64,000 bases of DNA from Camarhynchus parvulus (taxonomy: Eukaryota; Chordata; Aves; Passeriformes; Thraupidae). Made by a program: the position numbers and the translations under genes. The notes beneath the pieces are model-generated. The model saw nothing but the letters and a program-made list of their open reading frames with translations. It searched no databases and was not told where the DNA came from. How positions within the stretch are numbered: the stretch's first letter is position 1; every line of letters begins with the position of its first letter. This document shows, piece after piece, positions 10,851 through 24,648 of the stretch. Location of the stretch: NCBI RefSeq assembly GCF_901933205.1, contig NC_044573.1, positions 54,133,993 to 54,197,992 on the forward strand, given 5' to 3'.

Positions 10851-13399
10851 GCTTATGCAACACTTGCACAGCTTTCAGAAGCTGCAGTGAGTGTGATCTT
10901 CTAGGGCTGGGACACAAATGACATCTGACTACTGAGGTTCCAGATGGCAGAAAGAAGGATAACTGATTATAGTCAAGTTTCCAAGTAGTTATTTTGAACA
11001 CTGTGTTTTAAATCCACTGAAGCATCCAAAGATGTGTACCTAAATGTCTCTTCCACAACCACATTATGCTGTTGAAAGCCAGTTTCTTTTCACTTTAACA
11101 GGAAGAGAACATGCAAGGAATGAGAAAACACAGGAAATCAGTCAGTGTAAAAGTCTGAGCAAATGCTCAGTGAGTAGACATTTTCATGCTTGGTAAGCAG
11201 ACATTCTGCTTGTGGTTCTTGAGTAAAGCTTTTTCGTACTTGACAGGACTAGTGAGAAAAATGGGAAGAAAACTTCGATTTATTTTTTAATGTCTTTGGG
11301 ATATCTGAGAAAGTGCAATGGGATGATTCATTGGTATTTCATGCCTGGCTACTTAGAATATCAATGATATATGTTTAAACTTAGGCAGATGAGAAATAGA
11401 TGCAGCCTTTTCTATGATAGGTTATCGTAATGCTTTTATTCTAAGTTGTCATTTAGGCTTTTGTAGAATTGAAGTCTGAGATTTCTCCTATGAGTCAACC
11501 CTCATTCTGGTAAATCACTTAAGTAAATGAGGTGATTATCAGTTTTTAGTGTGAAGAAGAAATTAAAATGTTATAGAATGTGAGACCACAGAATGAAAAT
11601 AGAAAGGAAGACTTATGTGATGTTTACTTCAATGTGAATGTCTGAGTTATTTTGGGTCAGGGATCAGAATTTAATGTGTAATTGAAATATACTCTTGCAC
11701 TTTACACAGACTTATAAAGCAAGAGATCACTGTCCTTGTTCTATATACAATGCAAATGCAGTTGAAGATCTTGTTTTCCTCTTGGACATTGCTAAGTGTG
11801 CATGTGAGGCCAGGGGAAGAAAAACAGACGTTAATAAAACCACTTGCAGAGACTAAGCCTTGATCTAACCCTCACAGCCTCAAAACTGTTGTTTTTCCAT
11901 ACATGTATTTATGAATGCTTGGGGAAGGGAGAGTGTATTCCTGTTACAGCTTATGTAGCTTGAGAGAATGATTTTTCAACTACAGTAATTTCATATTTTC
12001 CATTTATTGTTCAACCTGCAACCCTGAAAAAGGGTTAACGCAACCAAATAAATTAAAGCTGATTTTTCCCAAGATTTGAAAGGAAAAGTGATGTGCAAAT
12101 TAGATTCCATATATTATCTTTATCCTTTAAGTATATGTACACTTTAAAATATGAAGGGAAAGTGCAGGCTTCAATATATGGTATGAATGTTGGGGAAAGC
12201 ATTTTTTGTAGTTCAGATATGTAAGCTCAAATTCAGTATTTTCCTCTGTTATAGTAATGAGTCTTTTGATTTGTGGTTGAGGTTTGGTTTATTGTGGTAA
12301 GGGGCCAAAAAGTGAAATATGGATTCCCATCCTCACAGAGATTTCATCCTCACAGCTTCTCCATATCTAGTCCATCATTCTGCAGCTATTAAATAGTGAG
12401 ATTAACTCAAGGCAGAAAACACTGCCATCCTGCAAAAGGAAACACAGGGGTTTGATGCTTCTTAGATAAGGGAGAAACAAAATAACAAATTGTAAAGCAT
12501 AATACAGAAATTTATAGAAATGTTATTGAGTTTTATAGAAAGATCTGAATCAAATTTCACATTTTTCACTTCTGGGGGCACCTTATATTCCATATGAGCA
12601 AAGGTCTTTCTGTCTACAAAATCTTCATGTCAACCTCATCTGTCCTGAGTCCTGTGAATTTGGTACCGGGGATTTCTGTTTATTTGAATTTTAGCTTGTA
12701 CTTAACACAGTTGGCCAGAGATGGTGCTGAGTGCTCGGATATTGCAGAGTGAAATGCAGTGGCAACTTGAACAGAAGTGATTTGGGACATTAATCATAGC
12801 TATATTCAGCTGCCATGAGTTATGACTTTCAGCGAATTTAAAATTAGAGAAAAGCACCCTGCTTTTAATAGTTAGCAAAACAGCAGCAAATAAAATTATT
12901 TTAGACAGTGAGAAAATGGTTGGGAAGATGTAACACGGGGAAGAAGATTTATCTGTTTGTTGTATTTGCTGCTATTTTATTGTTCAGTTAAATAAAGGTA
13001 ATCTGGAAGTGAATTCATCTAGCCTTATCAGATAGCAGAAATAGAAGTGAACTCGATTTGCTAGTAGCACCTATAGACAGCTAATTTCTGGCTGTCTTAT
13101 CATAATTGCTCTCTTGTTTAATCTCTGTCCTTTATTCTAATGTGAAAGTCTGTGCAGTAGTGGGGCACTTATGCCACATGATGAGTTGCACTGTAAGTGA
13201 AAGTCAAACACTGGAATCCTGTCCTTTGTGATGTGTTCTTATCCAAAACCAACCCTATGGTTGTTTTCGTCAGTGCCAGGGTTCACTGGGGTAAGGATAT
13301 ATAAGAGTTTTGGAGATGAGGCTGGAGGATTAGCCTGCTTTGTCATGTATACTGGTCTTTTCCAGCTCTTCCATGATGTTTTTTCTCTAATAATAATTT

Positions 13400-16300
13400 T
13401 TCTGATTTATTGAAGGATAACCAGCATGTCAATACAAAGAACAAACAAAAACCAGTTGAAAAGTCCTGTCCACACTCTGTTTTCTTCAGTTTTTATTCTC
13501 TACTTGCTGCTGCTAGAAGCTGGGTCAAGCCCTCCTGGTGCTGGATCTAGGATGTTCATCTCATTCACCAATAACATGGGTACGCTGGATGCAGCTGGAG
13601 GGTGTTCCAACAGATCAGAAAGTTCTCGTCCCCACTGAGCTCTTCATCAGTGGCTTTGATTGGCTCCAGGATGTCTGTCCTGCAGGGACAGGCATAAAAA
13701 CCTGGAGAAATGTTATGTCCTGGTTCCCTGTCTGTACAGACAAGAGATTATCCTGAGTGGACCAGGATGCCTTGGCCTGTGTGATAACCAGCTTGCCATG
13801 GAAAGCAGTGCATGGAGAATGCTTTGTGTCTGAGTTTAGTCCTGACAAAGGCTTGACTTGTTGCTCAGTCCCATGGTGTAGTTATTCCCTAAGCACAACT
13901 TACAAGGCTGGTGCATCCCAATTTCTTTCCACAAATCCACATGTTTTTTTCATGTCTGTCCTGCCCTTACTAAAGCATCAATTCATTTTGACCTTTTTTA
14001 TCAGACTACAGGGGTAATACTTTTTAAAATGAAAAAGATTTATTAGATTTAAATCTAAAAGTTTAGAGTCATGCTTTTATCTTCAGTTTACCTTACTTTT
14101 CCTGTGGAGAGAAGGATCTCCCTATGGGCAGAGCTTTCCAGGTTTGTGGGGTTTTTTTCTTTTCTTCAATACAACCTAAAATTTTTTCCTCTCCCATCTC
14201 CTGCCATCCTTTGGCTCGGAATACTGGCCTTGTGGAAGCACCTATATCAAGTGCTCAGGTACTTTGACTTTCGGACCACGAGGGCAGTTTTCCCTAACCA
14301 AAGAATCTGGACTGCTATTGAGTCATAGAGTCAAACAGGACTGTCAGGAAATGTTAAGTATTGCTGCAGTCAGAAATAAAGGGAATTTTTTCTCACACTC
14401 ACCTCCAGGATATTTAATTTGAAAAATGTGGACAGTTTCCTGCTATTTGTGGAAGCATTAAACAATAGGATGGGTATGTGGGAGTAGGATTTCTTAGGTG
14501 TGGTGGACCTATCAGCACAAACTGTATTGACCTCAGATGTCAGCAGCTGATACAGCAGCAAACAGGGGCTTCTCTCCCATTCTTACAAAGATTTTTGTGG
14601 GTTGTTCCTACTGAGCACTCTTTGGTTTGGTGCTGGGGATATTCCAAAACTGGTATTTGTGCATGTTTTTGCGAATAGAAGACAGAAGCATCGATTCAGT
14701 AAATCTTCAGTGCTACAATATACTCTTTATGAACTCAGATGATGCAGTTGGTGCTGTCATTAATACATGACATTGAGTTTAGTGAAGAGGCGAGCAAAAA
14801 GAAAAGACAGAAATTGGGGAAAAGAAACCCCAGATTACATATCTATTCTTAATTGCTTGTGAAGAATTGACCAATATTCATAAACAGGTTAGTAAAAATA
14901 AACAACATAAAAGCAGAAAATAGTTTTAACGTTTTAGTTAATGAAGAGTGATGTTTGTTTTACTTAAAAGTGGGCTTTGTCAATGAAAGTCTTTGAGAAT
15001 CATTTTCCTAATTAATAAAGCAGGGTTCATATAATGGAAATGAAACTGCTTCCTACACTTTCTATCTGTGAATATTTTTATTGAGGGAAAGCCTATTCCA
15101 CATTCATGTTGCTTTTGAGAAAATGACAATTTTAAAGCTCTGTGGAGCATTAAAAAGGATTAAAAAGCTTTGAAGAGCCTTAAAATCTTCTTCCGCCAAC
15201 CCCTTGCCCATGCACATTACTTGTAAAAAATAAGACCTATTCTAACTCAAAGATCTGCCTCAGGGGGACGTTAAACTGGGAAATATTGGATCTACTCGCA
15301 GTGTCTAGAAGAGCTGAGATCAGTATGCATGTCAGTGCTGAACCATTTAGTTCACCTAGTAAAATGAATCATAATTGGACAGATGAGTGGAAAACATGAT
15401 AATGAAGTGCTTGATTTGATCACACTCTTTCTGTTGTGTATTTTGTCCTGCACACCGTGTACGCACAAATAACAAGTTAGGAGGGGGTAATTGTGGCCTA
15501 GAGGGTCGTGTTTTGTGGGCACAATGTGGAAAGCTCTTTGATGCTAATGAGTAATCCAAATAATTTCCTACTTTGCCAGATAAATCTAGACACCTTTTAA
15601 ATCCAAGTTTGCATTCCTTGACAGGCATAGTACTTGGCAACAGATAAATAATGCATGAATCACTCATGTTATTTTGACACTTGTGAGACAGATTAGGATA
15701 TGGAGGAAAAATTCCGATGAATTAATATATTTGGTGATCCATTGCATCCAAGTAATAGTTAGAAAGACCTTCTAGCTGCCTTAGAATATGAATTAAAAGC
15801 CTATTCTGAGAACTTCTGAAGTACGTGACCTCCATAAATACACTATTTTCAATGTCCAAGAGAAGTTGGAATATACCACAGACAAAGTAATAGTGGACTG
15901 TGTCGCCTGTCTCTCTGTTTCTTAAAAATTTCATTACTTTACAGAAATTTTGTACTGAGCTGGCAGGCAAACCTTTGAGTTGTTTGTTGACAGCCATGTC
16001 ACTTGTCAAATCTTCCCTGATGAGTGTTTTCTCCACTGCTTATCCTCTTGATTGTGTCTCTGACCTTTTGTCAGTGCAGAATATCATCTCTGACACTTGG
16101 GACTCTTTCCTGTGTAGCTGTCATCAGCCTTACTAACTTGCCTGTTTTTTAAAATCTGAAAATATATCCTTTTCCTTTGACTAAATTTGTGTAGGAAAGC
16201 ACATGGATTAGATTCCTAGGTAGAATCATGAGCTCAGCTGGCAACACTGCCCTCCTTCATGCCCAAGGTGTATTTTGGTTGTGCATTGTCTTACACACCC

Positions 16301-19300
16301 ACCTCTAGTCTGTTTCAGTGCAAGGTAAATTGTTTGGAAGGCACCAGCAAGGACTCTTGCTTGACCAATGTCTTTCTTTTTCTCCATGTGGTCTCAGGAG
16401 AACTGACAGAACCCTGACATGCCCTTACTTGTAAAAGCCCACTACATAACAGCAGGAGTTGTCTTGTTAACACAGATTTTTCCAAAAGACTGTGAAAGGC
16501 ATGTGGGAAGATAAAATTATATCGCAATGCTGACTACAGATGAAATACAGATGCACAAGGCTACACAGTTTTGTATTACTGGGAAAAATGACCAGAACTC
16601 AGATGTGTAAAACAAATTGTTTTGGGGGTGTTGTGTGGCTTTTCCTTTATTTGCTACAGAAAGCCAGTAGAGTTCCAACTCGCTTTATCAGGTGGTGGTT
16701 AAGGCCTACATTCCATGGAGGAAGAGCAAGTGTATGGGAAGGTGTTGAAAGAAGCAGCTCAGGCTGCCAGTGCCCGGCGTTATTGGGTGTGATGAGTGCC
16801 CCTGTCCGCACTCACAGCTTTTGCTGACCCACTGTGACCGAGGGCCAAGCCAGCTCACAGCTGCCTCGTGCCAGAGCACAAGGGCAGGTAAACTCCAGCA
16901 GCTGTGCTGCCATTTGATACCCTTGTTTACCACAGGACCATGTGTGTGTGCCTGAGAGCACCTCTAAGACATCTGAATTGAGTCATTTCCAGAGAAAGCA
17001 GAATCATTCAGTGTCATATGCACAGAAATTAGGTGAAGTTCTTATTTTTTAATGGAAGCTGATTTGGACATTTAAATTAAATTTATATTCAATTTAAATT
17101 GCTGCTTCTGTTTTAAATTTTATTTGGTTAAACCTATTTAGGTAGACATATGTAATAAAACTATTATTAAACTCCTTTGTTATGCAATAAACTCCTTTGT
17201 TATGCAATGTCAGAACCTGAAGTCAAAGAAATGTTGGCCTCCACAGCTGTGGATGGATATTCTGACTCCAAAACAAAACAGTAATAATTCCTTATGTGGC
17301 TTGAAGAGTATTTGTGTCAGTAAGATGTGTTTTTACAGGTTTTGCATAAGCAGACCTTTTGAACACAAGTGTTTGAAAAACAGTGTTTCAATCTGAAGGA
17401 GAAGTAATAACATGTTGTACAAAGAAGTCTGATGCTTTAAAAACTGTATTAGTCACACAGAGGCTGAAAGGAAAAGTATGTTCTGCATTTATATATATTT
17501 TTAAAAATAATTTTGAGTGGATTTAAAATCCAATTAGCTGCAAAATAAAAAATAAAACAGAAAAAACCATACTATTATCTTTTTGCCCATGAGCCAGTTC
17601 CCAGAAAACTCTCTGAACTCTCTCTTATGTTATATTGTGAAGCAAAGAGATTAAAACAAGAAATGCAAGGAAGGGCTGTCATTACAGATGAACTAGATAA
17701 GTGTCTGTTCCTCTATTTTCCATTAGAGAGGGTGGCTTTATCACCTCTCCCTTCTCAGCACCCTCTTCTACCCTTAAAATATAAAACATGTTTTATGCAA
17801 GATTGTACATAGTTTAAAATTATAATGTTAAATACAGAACATTGTTCTTGTATTTATATTTAAAGTCCTTTGCTACTCATTCATTTCTGAAATAGAGCTC
17901 CTACCTTCAAGAACTGTTTCCTTTTTCAACAGTAACAGCTGATAGAAAAGGGGGTGTTATTGCTTTTCACAGAATTTGTTACACTTCTAATATTTTAAAT
18001 GTTTTGGAAATTATTTTTGTCTTTCTTTGATGCTCTGTGTGATAGACCTAACTCTTTGAATATCCAAAACTAATCTGAGCTCTTTCCTTTTCATCTTGGA
18101 GAAATACATTTGTTTATTAGCATATCCAACTTTTTGAGACTGGAATCTTGAGAAAGATTGGATTTGTGATGGACCCAATATGATTTTTAGAATAAAGAGG
18201 GCAAGATAAGCAAGGATACACACTGTTTGTGTTCTATGGAAAACTTTAAGCCTCGTATGCTCGCAGTGCAATTATACCCAGTTGACTTTCATTTCTCAAA
18301 AGCCATTTCTTATCTGGGTTATGTTTGGTTTTCTTTTTTTTTTTAAGCTGTCTGGAGCCCTTATAGCATCACCTGAGCTTGACACCAGTGGCACCCCATG
18401 CAAGTCATGGTGCCATCCCTGGAGGATATGATGTCAGACATATGAGCAATGTTTCATATAAAATCTTCTGCAAGGAAAGTGCTCCCCTTGCCATCCTGCC
18501 AGCAAGTGCACCTGAATTTGCATGCAAAAATACATCCCATGGATCCCATTGCTTGGAGCTTATTCACACATCACACTCAGCTGTGCGAGTCAAGCTGCAT
18601 GGGTTCCTGTCCCTCTGGGTGAAGGGGCAGCTGGGAAAGGTGCAGGATATCTAGCTGCACTTTCTATGGAAGAACATATACCTGTATTTTCCTCCTTGTC
18701 TAGCTTTCATTCCCATTTTCAAAAATACAGCTAGTTACGGTTTAAGGGAATAAATGAAATTAAAAGTTTGGATAGAAGGGATTATGTGGTATAGTAGGAG
18801 AGGAAGTAGCAGCATGCCAAGCACCTCCTAGAACAAATGTATTTCTATTATCTGTACCAGATAATTTGAGGTGAAAGAGAGCAAAGGGGAGACCTCAGGG
18901 CTCTGTTAAAGCTCTTGGATAAATATTACAAAATCTCTTATGTCCTGAAAGTGGGGAAGAATATGAGGTTCTTAAACCACCATGGATTTTTTGCTGGATT
19001 TTTGGCTTGTCCATGTGCATGGTGTGGATTTCTTTGGCACAATGAAAGGAGAAATCCTAATGATTTGATTGAGTAACCTGTCCTACAGTAAGTCTGTGCT
19101 TAGAGCTGGTGGAGGAGAAGTGGAATTACCAGGCATCAGATAGAAAGAGCATCCTGATGCAGTTTGCACATACAAGCCCAGTTTCCAGCAGTGTTTATGC
19201 AGCACGTAGCACAGGGATGGCTGTAGGCAGAAGGAAATTGCACATAAGAGTTAATCACAGTTTACATTACTGAAAAGACTCTCATAATTCAGAAAATGTT

Positions 19301-19999
19301 TTTTCTTCGGGTCTTCAGCTTCACTCAGATAAGTAAGTCTTGTTACAAGAATTTAATTAACATGGAAATCGAAATATATCACTTGGGTTAGGAAATAATT
19401 ATTAGGAACAACTCGACATCATCACTTATGCATGAGCACCCCGAAAGGAGTAGAAGAGGAGCTCTGAATCTCAAGTGGCTATAATCACTCTATCTACTTT
19501 GATATGAACTTTCTACAAGCACTTAGTTTCTGGAATTTTAAGTTGCCTTGTCTTAAAAATGAACATTATATGAGCGTAATAGTAAAATTCAGCAAAAATT
19601 CCTTGTGGTGATAGACTATCTTATTCCAGAAGAACACATTAGGACTCAGACTAACATTTTCTTTGAGATTTTCTGCACTTCTGTCCCTCAAATGTCTCTC
19701 AGCAAATCAATAACTTTCTTTAAAGAAAATAGGTCTCAAACAGCATGTCTCTCCCTAGATAGCCTATTAGATGAGTGAAAAAGTCTTTCCAAAGTGTGGC
19801 AATCCTGGTTTTATTAAGCTTTCAATTTTTATGATTTCAAAGGTTTCCTTTTTGGATTTACATGATTCTGAGGTGGACAGCTTGATGCAAATTATAAGAT
19901 TAAATTTGCAGAATATGATAAGCATATATTGCACATCTGCTGATGAAAGCTTTCTGCAAACACCATTAAACACTCCAGCATGTACTGCTCAGCAGAAGG
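13400..19999. other. Non-coding stretch, no gene seen
   Basis: Unique AT-rich sequence. A perfect 9-bp AT inverted repeat lies at 17070-17078 and 17091-17099. A moderately GC-rich patch at 16700-16960 has open frames on both strands but no recognisable protein. The minus-strand frame at 15722-16036 (104 codons) begins at GTG and matches nothing I know. Confidence 0.6.
17169..17208. repeat. Exact 20-bp tandem duplication
   Basis: A 20-bp unit beginning AAACTCC and ending GCAAT occurs twice head to tail with no differences (17169-17188 and 17189-17208). Complete identity suggests a recent local duplication. Confidence 0.95.
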
Positions 20000-20029
20000 G
20001 AGTGGTGAGCTTTCATCCCTGCTTCCCAG

Positions 20030-20473
20030 TTATTGGATAGAACAGCAAGGCTGTAAAAAATTTGGAAATAGCACTGCATGAATCTCTATTCCTGCCAAGT
20101 GGATTTGCTTGTTACAGAGGATATTTGTGGTCTCACTATGGCTATTAAGTTGAAGGCCATAACCACTTGCAGTTAAAGAAGCACTTGTATTTTTTGCTGG
20201 AAAGACCAGAATGATGTTTCCAGTGTCTGCTCCAAATTTCAAAATTAAGTGTTCTTGGTTGCATGGCTGAAGTTTTGTGCTCTCACTTGCCTGGTTTATC
20301 CACTGAATAACATCAGTAAGCTGTATGGGTATACAGGTTGTGCTTGCAGTCTTTCTCTGGTTGATGAAAAGAGCTTGGGACTGCTTGGAGTTTGATTCAT
20401 TGGCTACTTTGTTTATGGACTTCACTGGAAGCTGTGCTAACAGGACAGGTGTAGAATTTAGGATGTAAATTAT
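20030..20473 (-). other. Unassigned Met-free open frame
   Basis: The minus strand is open for 147 codons before a TAA at 20030-20032, with two TAA codons immediately upstream (20474-20479). There is no in-frame ATG: the only start-like codon near the front is GTG at 20423-20425, so it cannot be a simple ATG-initiated gene. The translation is rich in Ser, Thr, Asn, Gln and Leu and is not low-complexity. A pyrimidine-rich acceptor-like stretch ending CACAG precedes codon CTT at about 20431, but I see no good downstream donor. It may be an exon fragment, a decayed retrocopy or a chance open frame. I do not recognise the family. Confidence 0.2.
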
Positions 20474-21490
20474 TTATTACTGCCAAGAGGCAGTATGTAA
20501 ATGTTGGACCATCACAGCTGTTCTCTGTACATAAAGTTTGAGTAAACCACTGATGTAAACAAAAAAATACAACCACAGAACTAAAAGCATGCCTCTCAAG
20601 CTAGGCTGCTTAATTCAGTTAACACTTTGATGGATTTGAATGGCCTAAACATTTTCAGAAATTTTGTTAGGTGAATTATTCTGCAAATTAAGTACATTCT
20701 CTGCAGACTACTTAAAAAATTATACATTTTTCATAGTAGATCATTCCCAAATAACCTATTTTGATCCTTGATATTTGTCATCTAAGCTTTGCCACTTGTT
20801 AGTTAGAACCATAAATTTTACTTTCATGACTTGGCTTGTTCAAAGACAAACCTAATATGTAGGCATCTTAGAGCTTGTTTTTGTTTAGTACTCTGTAAGC
20901 TTTCCTTCACAGTCATTAATTGGGAAATCACTGATTTTGCTAACAAAGGTTTATCTGTAAATTTACCAAAAAATAAGCTTAAGCCAGGCAAACTCAACAA
21001 TTCATTTATCCAGCTTACAGACACAGGCAAACATTAGCCTCCCTACTCCACCACTAATTATGTCTTTAGCTGCAATATCACTCTGCAGTGTAGCATACTG
21101 AAATCACTTTTAAAACTTTCATTTCAGAAATTCTTGGACATGGAATCAGATGAAAGGCCTTTCAGAGTAAACAAGAAAGGAATGAAAAAAAAGTGTCTAA
21201 TCAGAAGGATTGAAATGGCTCTTTATTAAAAAGCAGTACAGAACAGGTACTTTAATTGACAATTGTAAATGGACATGCTGACTGTCAAATTATATGTATT
21301 ATGTGTGTAGGGACAAAAGGGATGCAGGAAAAGTTAAGAGGAACTGAGAAAAACTCTTGCTATAAACTTTCTAGATTAAGTTTTGAGAGATGCAATGTTG
21401 CATCCCAGCATAATCTTAATTCAAGGCCCTCTTTAACACCTCAGAAGTTCCCTATTTTAGTACCTCACCTTCATCTTGAGGGATCCCTTA

Positions 21491-21515
21491 AAAACAAAAC
21501 AAAACAAAACAAAAC
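21491..21515. repeat. (AAAAC)5 microsatellite
   Basis: Five exact AAAAC pentamers followed by a partial unit. It is the complement of the TTTTG units that build the T/G-rich tracts elsewhere in the window. Confidence 0.95.
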
Positions 21516-23106
21516 AACAGGTCAATCTGATTTTAATGACTCAGACATAGAACATCCTGCCTCTGAAAATTACTTAGACCTTGGAAATTCTAGCAACTTT
21601 ATATAAACTGTCAGTGCAGCTTGTACTAAAAATGTTAATATGATCCTTGGGTGTCTAAATAGGCAAGCTGTGAGGTGATTTTTATACTGGGACTGGAATA
21701 CTGTGTATAACCCTCTATCAGCATTATAAAAAGACTAGGAAAATCCAGAGGGAAGGCAGGAAAAGAAAACCCCAAAGAACTATGTATTTCTGAGATCCAG
21801 GGGAAATGCCTCTGACAGTGGAGAGTTCTGTCTGCTAAAGGAAGTGATTCCTTCTTTAGGGTGTGTAAATATTTTCACTAAAGAAGATATGGGGATCTAA
21901 AATGCTACCTACTATAGCCTACAAAGGCGCATTGTGGCAACTTGTGGCTGGAGTCAGCAACTTGAAAAACTCAGAACAGAACTTGAGCTGAATGAGAAAT
22001 CCTTTTTGATTCTGACAATGTTCAGCTGGTAAAGCAAATGAGTGAAGGGAGCACTAAAAACATGTTGGTATACAATACATAATCTGAGGAAAGCTGATGG
22101 ACAGCTGGACAACAACTTTAAGCACAATAATTAAAGTAAGCAAAAGGAAAATGACTGAAAAGAAATTTAGGATGTGGGCTTCCTAGATCATACTTACTTT
22201 GAAATATAGATTCTCAAACCCTAAGCTGCTTATAGAAATATTGTCCTTTGCTACAAACTGATTCATTGTTTATTATAATTTGGTCAGTTTCTTTATCAAC
22301 ATAAATATTATTATGAGCAATACAGATCCCATAAAGTGTTTTTGCATTGTGAAGCATCAATCTGAACTTTACAAAGCTCAAGAGAAAAAAATGTTATCAG
22401 TAAAGGAGTAGATTTTTCTGTTTCCTTCATAGGGAAGTCAGTTTGTTAAAAACAGAAGCTCATTTAACAATGATGAAAGAACGTTAAGTAGCTGAAAAAC
22501 TGCTGCAGGTCAGAGTTTTAGCTGGAGCAGCATGGCAGTTAACAATGAATCAGTTATTACTTTCCCCTCTGGTAGTTTTACACAAAGTAATAACTTGGAC
22601 CAAATTAAGATTCATTCAGGTGTCCATGAGTAGAAAAGATGCAGCCACTCTCATTCATCATTCTTGCCCTGCAGACACCTCAAGTGTTTCCAGTAAGGAC
22701 TGCATGAAGTGAAGTAACAGCCCTGAAGTTCCTGGGGCTAAGGCAGCTGCACAGGGAAAGTGCTTACCTGCTCCCATGGGTATAGGAAGGAGAGATCATC
22801 TCCCCACACTGCTGACCATCCTCTCCGTTGCCACTGACTTCACTGACAGCAGGTTTTATTCCAAGCATTCTCTGAAATCTTAGTGCTGAATTGCCATAGG
22901 CTTAATTTTCTAAGTGGGATTAAGTGTCTGGCAGGCAGGATGTAACTTGTTACACCAAGATGTTTTGATCCATTTTTGCCCTGGTGCCGAGAGGTTTGGC
23001 TAGTGGCAATAATCCTAGAAGCTGGAGCAATTGATAAGAATATTCTACAGAGTTTCATGCACTCACTAGACTCCAAACAAAAGAACAGGTGTTGGTTCTG
23101 GTGGAG

Positions 23107-23217
23107 TTTTTTTTGTTGTTGTTGTTTATTTGTTTGTTTGTGGGTTTTTGTTTTGTTTTTGGGATTTTTGTTTTGTTTTGGTTTGGTTGGTTGATTTTTT
23201 TTACTTTTTTTTTCTAT
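23107..23217. repeat. T/G-only low-complexity tract
   Basis: About 110 bp consisting almost only of T and G on the plus strand, built from TTTG, TTTTG, TTG and GGTTT units with T runs up to about 9. Very few A or C interrupt it. Similar tracts lie near 45030 and 54170, all in the same orientation. Confidence 0.85.
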
Positions 23218-24648
23218 TTAAAAGGGGAAAAGCCACTCCCAGAACAGCCCAGAAGTACAGATTACTGTACAGATTAGACAGTGGTTAAGTGTCTTGCAAA
23301 TCTTAAAAGTAGATTAGTAACTGCTTGTCTTTAAGCAAGATGTCAAGGAATAAAACTTTTCCAGTCCTTTTCTTAGTTTGCAGCAAAGAACTTGGGTTTG
23401 TAATGTCAACAATTTACAGAATGGAAGGAAGCCACTTAATCACTGCCAATGTGTCTACTTATTATGCAGCATGTAGAAAGCAGCTGTGAATTTTCTCATC
23501 ATTACCTTTGAAACTACCTGTTATAAAGTAAGCAGCACAATTACTTCTTAAGGTGATGAAGTGCTCAAGAACTCTCATTATTCCTGGAAAATGTATCTTA
23601 AGAGTCTTCAGTCTTCCAGAAAGTTTTCTCGTATCTCACACAATTACTTTATTAGAAGATCAATTAGCATTTATCAACTGTGTCTTGTCATGATACTTTC
23701 AAGACTCTTCTATTTAACGTCTAATGGCCACCACTACGTCACCTTAATGAAAGCACATGGGTCACGGCGGTAGTAGACACCAAATTTAGTACAGAGCAAG
23801 TACCATTATATGGTATTATTATGTAAATAAGTACTGTATAGTGCCTTTCAAAAGCACTTCAAAAGAAGTTGGAGGAAAAGCTGATAGACTTGAGAAGAAA
23901 GTACAGGAATATGAGGCAGGAGTTTGAAATGTGGTGCTCTCGACATACGCAGATGTCAGTGTCTCACAAATGCAGTCAGGTTGTCTAGGTGATGTTCTAG
24001 AGAAAAAGAACAGGGAGGCAAGAGCTCCATATCTCAAGTAAGTGTGATTATTTTGAGGAGATTACTCTCTGATTCTAAGAGGATGTTCAGAGAAAACTTA
24101 TTGAAGAAGTTCAATATGAAAGATCTCCACAAAGTAATTCTGTACAAACTGCAAGGGACAGAATGCCTCTAAGCATGATTTTGTAGGGCATTTTGTCCCC
24201 AAAGTGAAAGTTAGCTGAACATAGTGTCATATTTTAAGCTATATCCAGAAGAATCTAATTAATTGAAGTTAATGTTTTGACACTATGTGTTTGAATATTC
24301 AGCAATTATTTTTACCCAGACCCACTGAAGAGCTGAAGTGAAAAACCAATTATATTTTAGTAACACACAACCACTCTTACCCAGCTACTTCCTTTAGTCA
24401 GTATCTGAGAGCTGAACTGATCCTGTGCTAGCTGTATGCTTTTGACATTTTCCAGTGTTTGACAGGAAAGCGTTGAAACTCTAAAGCTGGGAAGGGTCAA
24501 GGTGAACTGCAGCATGTGTTTATGTAGTTATAAATTCCAAGAAACCATTTCCAGAAGGAGAACAGAATTGAATATGTGGCTTACTGGTTTTCCATAAGGT
24601 AGTAGATAACCCATGATAACTATTACTGCCTCAGCAACCACCTGTTGG

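Larger units (their letters stand above)
5607..13399. other. Non-coding stretch with microsatellites
   Basis: Unique AT-rich DNA without a supportable gene. Besides the separately listed repeats it contains two small direct duplications: CTTGAGCTAA twice near 7271-7290 and AGGAAAGCTT twice at 9147-9166. There is an AT-rich imperfect palindrome near 8050-8083. Open frames of 60-125 codons occur on both strands, often over the same bases. No known protein similarity is apparent. Confidence 0.6.
20480..24648. other. Non-coding stretch, no gene seen
   Basis: Unique AT-rich sequence interrupted by the pentanucleotide repeat and the T/G-rich tract listed separately. Open frames such as 21256-21606 run through the AAAAC repeat and have no recognisable domains. 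Confidence 0.6.

Noticed and set aside
15722..16036. Minus-strand 104-codon frame with ordinary amino-acid composition
   Set aside because: Starts at GTG, no recognised family, no flanking splice signals found. Too short to call.
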